A model generated the notes under the pieces. The model had not been told where the DNA came from and made no database searches. It was given only the letters and a program-made list of their open reading frames with translations. The translations under genes and the position numbers were made by a program. From an uncultured Luminiphilus sp. (GTDB lineage Bacteria; Pseudomonadota; Gammaproteobacteria; Pseudomonadales; Halieaceae): DNA of 55,115 nt. The stretch is from positions 1 through 55,115 of the forward strand of contig CALKDK010000018.1 in assembly GCA_938084055.1 (NCBI GenBank), written 5' to 3'. This document shows, one piece after another, positions 8,656-17,115 of this stretch. The number at the start of each line of letters is the position of its first letter. Within the stretch, counting starts at the first letter, position 1.

Positions 8656-10629
8656 ATGAGCGATCCAGACAAGCGCCATTTCAATGTAGACCCCGCAGTC
8701 TTTTATCCCGCCCTGATCCTGCTCTTTGGCGCGGTGTTCCTGGTGTTGTCCCTACCTGGCGAAGGGGCGGCGTTATTTGCGGGCTTCCAGTCCCTGATCG
8801 TCGCTACAGCGAGCTGGTTCTATGTCTTGGTCATTGCCCTGATCGGGGTCATGGTCATCGTATTGGCTGTATCTCGCTACGGCGACATTAAGCTGGGGCC
8901 TGATCATTCCGAACCTGACTATGGTTTTCTCTCCTGGTTTTCCATGCTGTTCGCTGCCGGCATCGGGATCGGGCTAATGTTTTATGGCATTGCGGAACCG
9001 GTTATGCACTTCCTGTCTCCCCCAGTCGGCGAGGGGGGGACAACCGCTGCGGCGGCCAAAGCCATACAGATCAGCTATTTCCACTGGGGGTTCAACGCCT
9101 GGGCAACCTATGCCGCGGTGGCTATGGTGTTGGCTTATTTTGCCTACCGGCATGACTTGCCCCTCACCCTGCGCTCCGCTTTTTACCCTCTCATAGGCGA
9201 ACGGATCTACGGCCCTATGGGTGCGGCGGTGGATGTGTTTGCGGTGATTTGTACAACCTACGGTATTTCAGTAAGCCTGGGACTCGGCGTGCTGCAGATC
9301 AACACCGGTTTTAATTATCTTTTCGATCTCCCCATTAATGTGTGGGTGCAGGTGCTGCTTATCTTCGGGACAATGGGTCTGGCCACCGTGTCAGTGATCA
9401 TGGGACTCGACGCCGGGATCAAACGGCTGTCTGAAATCAACACCGTCCTGGCGGTGCTGCTGCTCACGATGATCCTGATCGCCGGGCCCACCGCGCTTCT
9501 GCTGTCCGGTACCTTGCAGAACTTTGGTGGTTACGTCGCCGGCCTGATTCCCCAGACCCTCGATCTGTATGTGTATGCCCCCTCTGACTGGCTCGGGGGG
9601 TGGACGATTTTTTACTGGGGCTGGTGGATAAGCTGGACCCCGTTTGTCGGGGTCTTCGTCGCCCGGATTTCCAGAGGCCGTACCATTCGGGAATTTCTGC
9701 TGGGCGTCACTATCGTGCCCACTTTGTTCATCTGCCTGTGGATGGGTGTTCTCGGGGGTAGCGCGATAGAGCTGATTACCAACCAGGGATTTACTGAGCT
9801 GGGTGTTGCCGTTCAGGAAAATCAGGCGGTGGGGCTGTTCCGGTTTCTGGAGTTTCTGCCCGCTACGGAAGTGATGAGTGCCATTTGCCTGGTAATGATT
9901 GTGATTTTCTTCGTCACTTCCGCTGACAGCGGCGCTATGGTGCTCAATATGTTGAGTGCCCGGGGCGATGACAATACCCCGGCCATACAACGTTCCATCT
10001 GGACGCTGGTGATCGCCTTGATAGCGTCCATACTGCTGGTGGGAGGAGGGCTGCAGGCATTGCAAACGGCCACGATAGCCAGTGCGCTACCATTCTCAGT
10101 GGCCCTGCTGGGCGCTTTCTGGGGGTTTGGTAAAGCGCTGGTCATTGATGGGGCAAAGCGCCAGATCACATCGATTCATCCCCCCGCCGAGGCGGGGAAT
10201 ACCGACTGGCGCCAGCGGCTTGCCAATCTGCTGGCCTACCCAGCTGACGGGCGGGTTCAGGATTTTCAGCGGGAGGTGGTGTTCCCTGCCATGCACAGCT
10301 TCGCCCAGGCACTCAATGAGCATGATGTCCGCACCCAGATTACCAACCATATTAATGAAGACGGCGCCCTGCGCCTTGAGGTCGCACAGGGTACGGAGAT
10401 TGATTTTGCCTACGAAGTGCGGGTGAAAAGTCACCCCAAGCCGGATCAGCCACTCTCAGGCAAGGCACTTGAGGAGATGGTGGGGGGTGAAATTTTTTAT
10501 CGGGCGGAGGTCCACCTCATCGAGGGCGGCCAGGATTACGACATTATGGGTTGGTCGCAGGAGCAGGTTGTACTCGATATGCTCAACCAGTACGAAACCC
10601 ATCTGCACTTCCTGCACACCGTGCGCTAG
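8656..10629 (+). CDS. BCCT family betaine/choline/carnitine transporter
   Basis: A 657-residue inner-membrane carrier of the betaine-choline-carnitine family, with about twelve hydrophobic segments. The diagnostic tryptophan-rich substrate segment is clear (YWGWWISWTPFVGVFVARIS, about residues 318-337), followed by the RGRTIREF loop. After the membrane part there is a soluble tail of ~130 residues, like the long C-terminus of BetT-type choline transporters that senses osmolarity. It probably imports a quaternary ammonium solute by sodium or proton symport. The ATG at 8656 has AAGAGAG upstream and is preferred over an in-frame ATG at 8611. It faces an M48 peptidase gene head to tail only 8 bases away. 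Confidence 0.93.
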   Translation: MSDPDKRHFNVDPAVFYPALILLFGAVFLVLSLPGEGAALFAGFQSLIVATASWFYVLVIALIGVMVIVLAVSRYGDIKLGPDHSEPDYGFLSWFSMLFAAGIGIGLMFYGIAEPVMHFLSPPVGEGGTTAAAAKAIQISYFHWGFNAWATYAAVAMVLAYFAYRHDLPLTLRSAFYPLIGERIYGPMGAAVDVFAVICTTYGISVSLGLGVLQINTGFNYLFDLPINVWVQVLLIFGTMGLATVSVIMGLDAGIKRLSEINTVLAVLLLTMILIAGPTALLLSGTLQNFGGYVAGLIPQTLDLYVYAPSDWLGGWTIFYWGWWISWTPFVGVFVARISRGRTIREFLLGVTIVPTLFICLWMGVLGGSAIELITNQGFTELGVAVQENQAVGLFRFLEFLPATEVMSAICLVMIVIFFVTSADSGAMVLNMLSARGDDNTPAIQRSIWTLVIALIASILLVGGGLQALQTATIASALPFSVALLGAFWGFGKALVIDGAKRQITSIHPPAEAGNTDWRQRLANLLAYPADGRVQDFQREVVFPAMHSFAQALNEHDVRTQITNHINEDGALRLEVAQGTEIDFAYEVRVKSHPKPDQPLSGKALEEMVGGEIFYRAEVHLIEGGQDYDIMGWSQEQVVLDMLNQYETHLHFLHTVR

Positions 10630-10637
10630 GGCGGGGC

Positions 10638-11459
10638 TCAGAGGACCATGTCGATTTCAGTGATGGCCGCTTTTTTGCCGGTAGGGTTGAGGGCCAGCAT
10701 CGCTGGGATTTGCTTCTGTAGTGCTGCCTGCCGGTTGGCAGGTTCCGGATGCGTGCTGAGAAATTCCGGCGGTCGCTGCTCGCTCAGGCTCCCCATTTTT
10801 TGCCACAGCGTGACGGCCGCCTCAGGGTCATAACCCGCCCGGGTTGCCAGCTCCATGCCAATCGTGTCTGCCTCGCTCTCTGCGGTCCGCGAGTTGGGTA
10901 GTTCGAGTGCTACATTGGCCGCCATTGCGGCGCCGGCCATCGCGGCTGCACTGTTGTCGGCCGCCACCCCGACGGCGACCACCCCGATCGATGTGGCAAT
11001 CGCCCGGGACATACGCTCCGCGGTATGGTTGGCCAGAGCATGTGAAATTTCATGCCCCATGATCTGTGCCAGCTCGTCGTCTGTCAGCTCCAGTTGTTCG
11101 ATCAGCCCCGTGTAGACCGCCATGCGTCCTCCGGCCATACACCAGGCGTTCACGGTATCGGGATCATCAATAATGGCGACACTCCACTGCCAGTCACCTG
11201 TCCGGGGAAACGCCTGCTCGGCGACAGTGACCAGACGGCCTGTAATTCGGGCGACTCGGCCTACCATTTCAGGGTTGGTGACCAGTTTGCCCTCCCGATC
11301 CAGTGCACCCACGGTACTCAGGTAAGCGGTTTCAGATTCGAGGATCGCGGCTTCCGGGGAGATCAACAGGAACTGGCTGCGGCCTGTTGGACTGCTTGCA
11401 CACCCGGCTAGGACCAGTGCCAACATCGACACTCCGATTACCCTGATGACGTTATTCAT
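10638..11459 (-). CDS. M48 family metallopeptidase lipoprotein
   Basis: A 273-residue exported lipoprotein: MNNVIRVIGV start, hydrophobic stretch and a lipobox LAGC. The zinc motif HEISH is present (GHEISHALANHTAERM) with the downstream glutamate in AESEAD, the gluzincin arrangement of M48/LoiP-YcaL-BepA-like peptidases. Family members act in the periplasm on misfolded or misassembled outer-membrane proteins. The ATG at 11459 is chosen because it gives the lipoprotein signal; an upstream in-frame start at 11522 would add a polar extension. It lies 92 bases behind gpsA on the same strand and may be the last gene of that operon. Confidence 0.9.
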   Translation of the reverse strand: MNNVIRVIGVSMLALVLAGCASSPTGRSQFLLISPEAAILESETAYLSTVGALDREGKLVTNPEMVGRVARITGRLVTVAEQAFPRTGDWQWSVAIIDDPDTVNAWCMAGGRMAVYTGLIEQLELTDDELAQIMGHEISHALANHTAERMSRAIATSIGVVAVGVAADNSAAAMAGAAMAANVALELPNSRTAESEADTIGMELATRAGYDPEAAVTLWQKMGSLSEQRPPEFLSTHPEPANRQAALQKQIPAMLALNPTGKKAAITEIDMVL

Positions 11460-11551
11460 TTTTCGTTCCCCATCATTTTCCCTGCGGCTGCCCGATTGAG
11501 GCCGCCACTGCGCCATGTTCACTGTACGCTGCTTGCGAGATGAATCCGCCG

Positions 11552-12553
11552 TTAACCGGGTTCGGACTCGGCCGCCGCCCGGGTACGCAGCAAGCCCCGG
11601 TAAACGCCACTGGCGTTGGCGGCACCGGTGACAACCTTGAACACGTCACTTGAGATGGGCATATCAACACCGTGCTCCTGCGCCAATTCAATCACCGTTG
11701 GCGCGCTTTTAACCCCCTCAGCCACCATGTGCATACTGTCGATGATGGTGTCTATGCTGCGGCCCTTGGCCAGCTCGATGCCCACGTGTCGGTTGCGGCT
11801 TTGTGGGCTGGTGCAGGTGGCAATCATGTCGCCCATCCCGGCAAGGCCGGCAAAGGTTTCCGCCCGCCCACCCAGCACGGTGCCCAGGCGGGTCATTTCT
11901 GCCAGGCCCCGTGTGATAAGAGCGGCGCGCGTGTTGTCACCGGCGCCGAGACCATCGCCCATGCCCACCGCGATGGCGATAATATTTTTAAAAACACCTC
12001 CCAGCTCGCAGCCAACGTGATCTGGGTTGGTATAGACCCTGAACAAACCGACGTTCAGGAGAGGCTGCAGCCAGGCCTGGGGGCCCGGATCGTCGAGGGC
12101 AAGGACGCTGGCGGCCGCCTGCCCAGCGATAATTTCCCGGGCGAGGTTGGGGCCCGTGAGTACGCCCACGGGTCTACCCGGCGCCACTTCCCTGCAGACC
12201 TCGGTCATGCGCAGTTTTGTGGCCCGCTCAAGTCCCTTTGTAAGACTGATAAGGGGAACACTCGAGGGCAGCGTCACAGCGATGTCGTTGAGCACGTTCC
12301 TGAAGTTATTGGAGGGAATCCCCATTATCACGGCGTCAGCCCCCGCCACGGCCTCTGCGGGATCGGTTGTTGCCCGCAGCGAGGGGTGCAGTGGGGCATC
12401 ACCCAGGTAGCGGGTATTTCTGTGCTTCTCGTTGACATCCTCAACGGTCGCGCTGTCCCGGGCCCAGAGCATCACCTCGGCATTGCGGGAAACCAGTGAC
12501 GCCACGGTCGTGCCCCAGCTGCCACCACCCATGACCGCAAGCTTATAGGCCAC
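11552..12553 (-). CDS. gpsA: NAD(P)-dependent glycerol-3-phosphate dehydrogenase
   Basis: About 333 residues. GpsA reduces dihydroxyacetone phosphate to sn-glycerol 3-phosphate, the backbone for phospholipids, in the cytoplasm. The Rossmann loop GGGSWGTT lies near the N-terminus; SLTKGLE and VLTGPNLAREI motifs and the active-site block GVFKNIIAIAVG with its lysine are all present. The GTG at 12553 has GGAG six bases upstream and is taken as start; ATG at 12565 in the same frame is possible. Either way it overlaps the end of plsB, so the two are translationally linked. Its product is the substrate of PlsB, encoded just upstream. Confidence 0.95.
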   Translation of the reverse strand: MAYKLAVMGGGSWGTTVASLVSRNAEVMLWARDSATVEDVNEKHRNTRYLGDAPLHPSLRATTDPAEAVAGADAVIMGIPSNNFRNVLNDIAVTLPSSVPLISLTKGLERATKLRMTEVCREVAPGRPVGVLTGPNLAREIIAGQAAASVLALDDPGPQAWLQPLLNVGLFRVYTNPDHVGCELGGVFKNIIAIAVGMGDGLGAGDNTRAALITRGLAEMTRLGTVLGGRAETFAGLAGMGDMIATCTSPQSRNRHVGIELAKGRSIDTIIDSMHMVAEGVKSAPTVIELAQEHGVDMPISSDVFKVVTGAANASGVYRGLLRTRAAAESEPG

Positions 12554-14921
12554 TGCGCGCTCCATCACGAATGGTGGGTCGTCCGCGGCTCGCGATAGCG
12601 GACGCGCGGCTTATCTCGACCCGGTGAATGAGTCGATCCAGCGCCTCAGCCTGATGCAGTCGGGCGTCGCGGTAGTTGGCCAACGACTGGTCCGTGAGGT
12701 TTCTCGAGGACAACGTGTCCCAGGCATTCTTGAAGAGCAGTTTCAGGTTGGATGCCTCGCTGGAAATTCGCCGCTGCAGTAATGCCTGTTTACCATAATT
12801 CATACAGCGATCGACAAAATCCGTTGCCTCGATGGTTTCTTCGGGGGCCATATTGGCCAGCAGGTCAGCGGCAATACTGTAGGATTCAACATACATTTGC
12901 AGCGTCATATGGGCGACGTGGGGTGCACACAGCAGCAGCAGCCGGCGTACACCTTTAACGCCCGCCCCCAGCTCTGCGCCCCAGTTGGGATCGATGCGAT
13001 CCAGTTCCGCTGCAATCTCCGCCTGGAAGGCCTCTGTGGGCGGATAGAAGAATTCGAATTTAAACAGGTCCCGAAGTTCGAGGACCTCGCTCCAGAACAG
13101 CGCTTCAGCATCGCTCGGTTCGCCGTCTGCGCCGTGCTCGGCGACAGCGATCAGGGCCAGCTCAATAATGGCCTTGTTGACGAAGAAATGGACGATCGTA
13201 TTGCGGTAGTAACTGGCCACCGCAACATTGGCGGACTCGATGCCATAGACCGTAGTCGGCCCGCCGGTAAAGCGGGTAATGATGCCCTCACCGATCATGA
13301 GGTCCAGTAGCTTCCCGGTGCCCTCAAGTTGCTGTCGGTCAAAGTCGGCGGACATCCTTAGCTGCCGCTGCCTAGCCCAGCCGATGATATCGGCAACGGT
13401 CGCGCTCACCTCAGCTTCGGTTTGTGCCCGTGGGTACACACCGAGCAGTGCCATACAGATCACGGCCGGGTAAGTGATCGGGGTGACCCTGTTGGCTTCT
13501 ACGGCCACCTGAAAGGCGATTTTCGCCAGGGCCAGTCGGTCTTCAGGACTTGGCGGTTCAGGCAGAACAACAGGTTCGCCAAAGTCCACGTAGATCTTAC
13601 CCATTGGCCGGGCGAGGCTGCGGATATAACCCACCAGCCAGCTGAGCGACTCAGGTGCCTTGGGGACGCCTGATTGTTCTCTGGCGTATTCTTCGGCATC
13701 GCGAATCAGGTCGTAGGACACCGTTACCGGAATAATGTGGATGTTGGTTGAACCCGCGCTGCTGCAGCCTTCGATAACATATTTCAAGACGCCATATTTT
13801 GGCGGCATCAATTTGCCCAGTCGTGATCGCGTGCCCTCAAAGGACCATGTTAGCGGAAAGCGCTTTTCCATGAGGTAGCCGATGTAGTGGCGCAGTGCGG
13901 CTTTATAGACGGGGTTATCGGCAAATGTCCGCTTGATGAATACCCCGCCTGCCCGCTTCACCAGACGCCCCATCACGGGGATGTTCAGATTGGCTCCAGC
14001 GAAAAAATGGGGAACCGGGAAGTTGTTGTCGAAAAGCAGTTTGGGGACCACAAACCCGTCGATGTAGGTCTTATGGGTCCACAGCAGGGCAGAGGGGTGA
14101 TTTCGGACAACGTTTCTCACCCGTTCCAGATCAGCTGAATTGTAGTTGAGCCGGCGCTCGTACCCGAGACCGAGGCAGAAATTGCTGAACTTGATCCAGA
14201 CATCCAGCCAGAAGCTGGTGGGAATCGAGATCATTTCGCTGAAGTACTCGTTGGCCTCTTCAGTGACTTCTGCCTTCGGCTCGCCACGTTCTGAGGCAAT
14301 GGCAGCGAGTTCGTCCTTGAGCGTCTGGTTACTGCGCAGTGATTGGGCGATGTAACGCGGGACCTTGTAACGCCCACCCTGCAGTTTGCGCTCAGTGGCA
14401 TCGAGCACGATCGCTGCCTGCCGTGCGATGAAGATCGCAAAAGCTTCCCCATTTTCTGAGGCGGCCATGCTGTACTTCCCGGTAAACCGCTGAGCCATGG
14501 TGTCTGTGCCATCGGGGGAGCCCCTGACCAGATGTACGCGTTCGGGGTGGCGTTTCAGTGTGTAACGGGCCCGCAGAGGCCCGGGTCTTCTCTCGGGACC
14601 CTGAAGCAGGTCGATCAGGCGAGGACCTGCGGCGTAAGCGCGGTCACCGGGTGTCCACGCCACGCGCAGGGGGGCCACCAGCGTATCGCTATTGAACGAA
14701 ATGGCATCGTGCAAAGGCCCGACTTCCAGCGGTTTGCGGTCATCGCCAAGGGACAGGTGCACAATGCTGGCTTGGGCTTCGAGGGGTCGATGGGCTTCTA
14801 TCCAGTCCAGCAGGAGTTGTCGCTCCAGCCCGCTGGCTGCATCTATAAGGAAAATGATCGGTCGCGAATCCTCGGGCCACGGTGACGCCTGGTGTACGAT
14901 TTCCGAGTAACTTTTTGCCAT
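12543..14921 (-). CDS. plsB: Glycerol-3-phosphate 1-O-acyltransferase
   Basis: A 792-residue membrane-associated enzyme that acylates sn-glycerol 3-phosphate at position 1 from acyl-CoA or acyl-ACP. The four family blocks are visible: HX4D as HKTYID near residue 281, GGVFIKRTF, the FEGTRSRLG block, and IIPVTVSYD. The size matches the long PlsB class. The stop codon of the preceding HAD-PlsC gene lies 9 bases before its ATG, and gpsA begins inside its 3' end, giving the order acyltransferase fusion, plsB, gpsA. Start ATG has no strong ribosome-binding site, consistent with translational coupling. Confidence 0.95.
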   Translation of the reverse strand: MAKSYSEIVHQASPWPEDSRPIIFLIDAASGLERQLLLDWIEAHRPLEAQASIVHLSLGDDRKPLEVGPLHDAISFNSDTLVAPLRVAWTPGDRAYAAGPRLIDLLQGPERRPGPLRARYTLKRHPERVHLVRGSPDGTDTMAQRFTGKYSMAASENGEAFAIFIARQAAIVLDATERKLQGGRYKVPRYIAQSLRSNQTLKDELAAIASERGEPKAEVTEEANEYFSEMISIPTSFWLDVWIKFSNFCLGLGYERRLNYNSADLERVRNVVRNHPSALLWTHKTYIDGFVVPKLLFDNNFPVPHFFAGANLNIPVMGRLVKRAGGVFIKRTFADNPVYKAALRHYIGYLMEKRFPLTWSFEGTRSRLGKLMPPKYGVLKYVIEGCSSAGSTNIHIIPVTVSYDLIRDAEEYAREQSGVPKAPESLSWLVGYIRSLARPMGKIYVDFGEPVVLPEPPSPEDRLALAKIAFQVAVEANRVTPITYPAVICMALLGVYPRAQTEAEVSATVADIIGWARQRQLRMSADFDRQQLEGTGKLLDLMIGEGIITRFTGGPTTVYGIESANVAVASYYRNTIVHFFVNKAIIELALIAVAEHGADGEPSDAEALFWSEVLELRDLFKFEFFYPPTEAFQAEIAAELDRIDPNWGAELGAGVKGVRRLLLLCAPHVAHMTLQMYVESYSIAADLLANMAPEETIEATDFVDRCMNYGKQALLQRRISSEASNLKLLFKNAWDTLSSRNLTDQSLANYRDARLHQAEALDRLIHRVEISRASAIASRGRPTIRDGARSGL

Positions 14922-14930
14922 ATGCAGGGG

Positions 14931-16934
14931 TCAGGAGCCGCCTGCCAGTTTGGGCTTGACGGCAGCGCGGCGGGGCGGGGGCGTGGTGCGCCCCGAGGTG
15001 GTCGCCGCACTGCCGGTTGACCTGCGGTTTTTTGCGCTGTTGGCCGGCTTAGGGGTGGCGGCGGCTTTCGTTTTGGCGGTTGTCTTGGCCCTGGCCGGCT
15101 TAGGGGTGGCGGCGGCTTTCGTTTTGGCGGTTGTCTTGGCCCTGGCTGGCTTAGGGGTGGCGGCGGCTTTCGTTTTGGCGGTTGTCTTGGCCCTGGTCGG
15201 CTTAGGGGTGGCAGCGGCTTTCGTTTTGGCGGTTGTCTTTGCCCTGGCTGGCTTTGGGGTGGCGGCGGCTTTGCCATTGGTGCCCGTGGTTACCTGGGTG
15301 GGCTTGTGGGTATTGGCAGGTGTTGTCTGGGGCTGTTGGTCTGTTGGTTTCTTGCTCCTCACCCGGTTAGCGGCACTGACCAGTTTGCCCCGGATTTTTC
15401 GCGCTGCACCTTTTTTGGCGGGGGTTTTCTTGCGGGTTTTACCCGCCTGCTCCGGGCGCATGTCATCGGGCAATTCATTGCGTTCTCGCAGGGCTTCAGC
15501 AACGCTTTGTTCGGGTTGTCCAAGCGTACGCAGGAATAGGTTGCGCACCTCGGTGACCTGTTCGTTCATGCGCGCTGTCGACCAGCCAGAGGTATCCACC
15601 GGCGGTAGCACGTCAATTCGGACGGTCCCCGGCTTAAAGACAAAACCTCCTTTGGGCGCAATGTCTCCCGCGTTATGTATGACCACCGGTACGATGGGGA
15701 CACCCACCTGCATGGCCATATGAAAGCCGCCCTTCTTGAACGGTGCGAGCTTGCGCGTCGGTGCCCGGGTGCCTTCCGGTGCAATGACCAGGGACTTGCC
15801 CTCGTCCTTCATGGCCGACACCAGGGGTGTCATGGATTCAATGGCCTTGCTGCGGTCCGACCGGTCAATAAACACAACACCGGCTGCCCCCATGGCCTGG
15901 CCGATGAGTGGCATGCGCTGGATCTCTTTTTTGCCCACCGCGACGACGTCCCGACGAACCAGGCGAGCCATGATAGCCACATCAGCTTTGCTTTGATGGT
16001 TGAACATGAAAACTGCGGGGCGCTGGCGCCACAGGTTTTCTTCGCCCCGGATATCCAGATCGAGACCGATCAGGGCGCTTGTGGTGTCCGCGAACAGTGA
16101 GATGGAAAAGTTCAGCGAGTCCCGCTTGGATCGGGTAAGTGCATAAACGGGGAGCGCTGCCGCCATACTGCCGACCACCGAGCCGGTGGCGGCGACCGAG
16201 CGAAGAAAGCGATTCACCGAGATCCGCCCGCGACTGTCAAAAGTTGCCGTTGGCCACTGTCGTTCCTGGGTGATCTGCCTGAGGCGTTTACGGGGATTGA
16301 GTGTTACCGGTCGCCCGATGTATTCCAAAAGCTGGATATCGTCGATGCTGTCAGAGTAGAAAAAACTCTCTGCCAGGTCTGCGCCTGTCCGCTTTGCCAG
16401 GGTCCTTGCTGCTTCGACTTTGCCCTCACCAAAGCAGGTGGGCTTTATCACTGCACCCGTAAACGCACCGGCTTCAACCTCAAGGTCCGTACTAAACACG
16501 TGCTCAATATTCAGATCCCGTGCCGCCGGCACGACCTGGTAGGGTGTCGCGGAGCTGATAATCGCCACCGTGTGGCCCTTGGCCTGGTGAGCCGCAATAA
16601 GTTCGCGGGTTTCCGGATAAATCAACCGGGCAATTTTCTGTCGAAACAGCCGCTCGCTGTTGCGGGAATAGTCAGCCTCACTGCGACCTGCCAGGTATTG
16701 CGCGTGCACCGCCATGAGGGCGGAGAAACCCATATTACCCAGACCAAAACCAGTCAGCGCCCGGGTGAGCTCATACAGTTCATCGGGCTTTAGCTCGCCC
16801 CGGGTCAGGGCATCCTGCAGGAACACCGTTGCTGAATAGCCGGCAATGATGGTCCCGTCGAAATCAAAAATGGCAGCGGTTTCCGGTCCGGGCTCCGAGG
16901 CCTCGATATCGGCTAGCAGTTGAGCAAGGTTCAA
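14931..16934 (-). CDS. HAD-IB phosphatase / 1-acylglycerol-3-phosphate acyltransferase fusion with H1-like tail
   Basis: A 667-residue three-part protein. Residues ~20-240 are a SerB-like HAD-IB hydrolase domain (FDFDGTII at 23-30; SDSIDD later). Residues ~260-480 are a PlsC acyltransferase domain with NHQSKAD (HX4D), FIDRSDR and APEGTR, which makes phosphatidate from lysophosphatidate. From about 480 to the end runs a Lys/Ala/Pro/Thr-rich tail with four 17-residue repeats of the type AAATPKPARAKTTAKTK, like histone H1 or AlgP tails. HAD-PlsC fusions beside plsB are known in Mycobacterium (Rv2483c/Rv2482c). Start is TTG with a GAGGAA ribosome-binding site. The HAD substrate and the tail's role are unknown. 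Confidence 0.9.
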   Translation of the reverse strand: MNLAQLLADIEASEPGPETAAIFDFDGTIIAGYSATVFLQDALTRGELKPDELYELTRALTGFGLGNMGFSALMAVHAQYLAGRSEADYSRNSERLFRQKIARLIYPETRELIAAHQAKGHTVAIISSATPYQVVPAARDLNIEHVFSTDLEVEAGAFTGAVIKPTCFGEGKVEAARTLAKRTGADLAESFFYSDSIDDIQLLEYIGRPVTLNPRKRLRQITQERQWPTATFDSRGRISVNRFLRSVAATGSVVGSMAAALPVYALTRSKRDSLNFSISLFADTTSALIGLDLDIRGEENLWRQRPAVFMFNHQSKADVAIMARLVRRDVVAVGKKEIQRMPLIGQAMGAAGVVFIDRSDRSKAIESMTPLVSAMKDEGKSLVIAPEGTRAPTRKLAPFKKGGFHMAMQVGVPIVPVVIHNAGDIAPKGGFVFKPGTVRIDVLPPVDTSGWSTARMNEQVTEVRNLFLRTLGQPEQSVAEALRERNELPDDMRPEQAGKTRKKTPAKKGAARKIRGKLVSAANRVRSKKPTDQQPQTTPANTHKPTQVTTGTNGKAAATPKPARAKTTAKTKAAATPKPTRAKTTAKTKAAATPKPARAKTTAKTKAAATPKPARAKTTAKTKAAATPKPANSAKNRRSTGSAATTSGRTTPPPRRAAVKPKLAGGS
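15042..15274 (-). repeat. 51-bp tandem repeat coding the H1-like tail
   Basis: Four consecutive 51-base units start at 15042, 15093, 15144 and 15195, with a fifth partial copy from 15246. The copies are nearly identical (differences such as GGCCGG, GGCTGG and GGTCGG at the unit start). They keep the frame and each encodes 17 residues. Such near-identity suggests recent expansion and possible copy-number variation among strains. Confidence 0.93.
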
Positions 16935-17115
16935 TCCGTTGTTCCTCTAATGGGTCAGTGGCGGTGGGGTATTGTCCAGTTGGTCTGTCGCAACATACAC
17001 GCCTCGCTCGGGCGGGCAAAGTACATAGTAGCGTCTTGCTTTCGGTGATTTATCACAGCTGGGTTACAGTTCGTGTATCGAATCCTTTTTTCACTGTATC
17101 CGGGAGTCCCCCCTT

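Noticed and set aside
15042..15274. Repeat block considered as a CRISPR array
   Set aside because: Units are contiguous without spacers, stay in frame and encode the basic tail of the acyltransferase.
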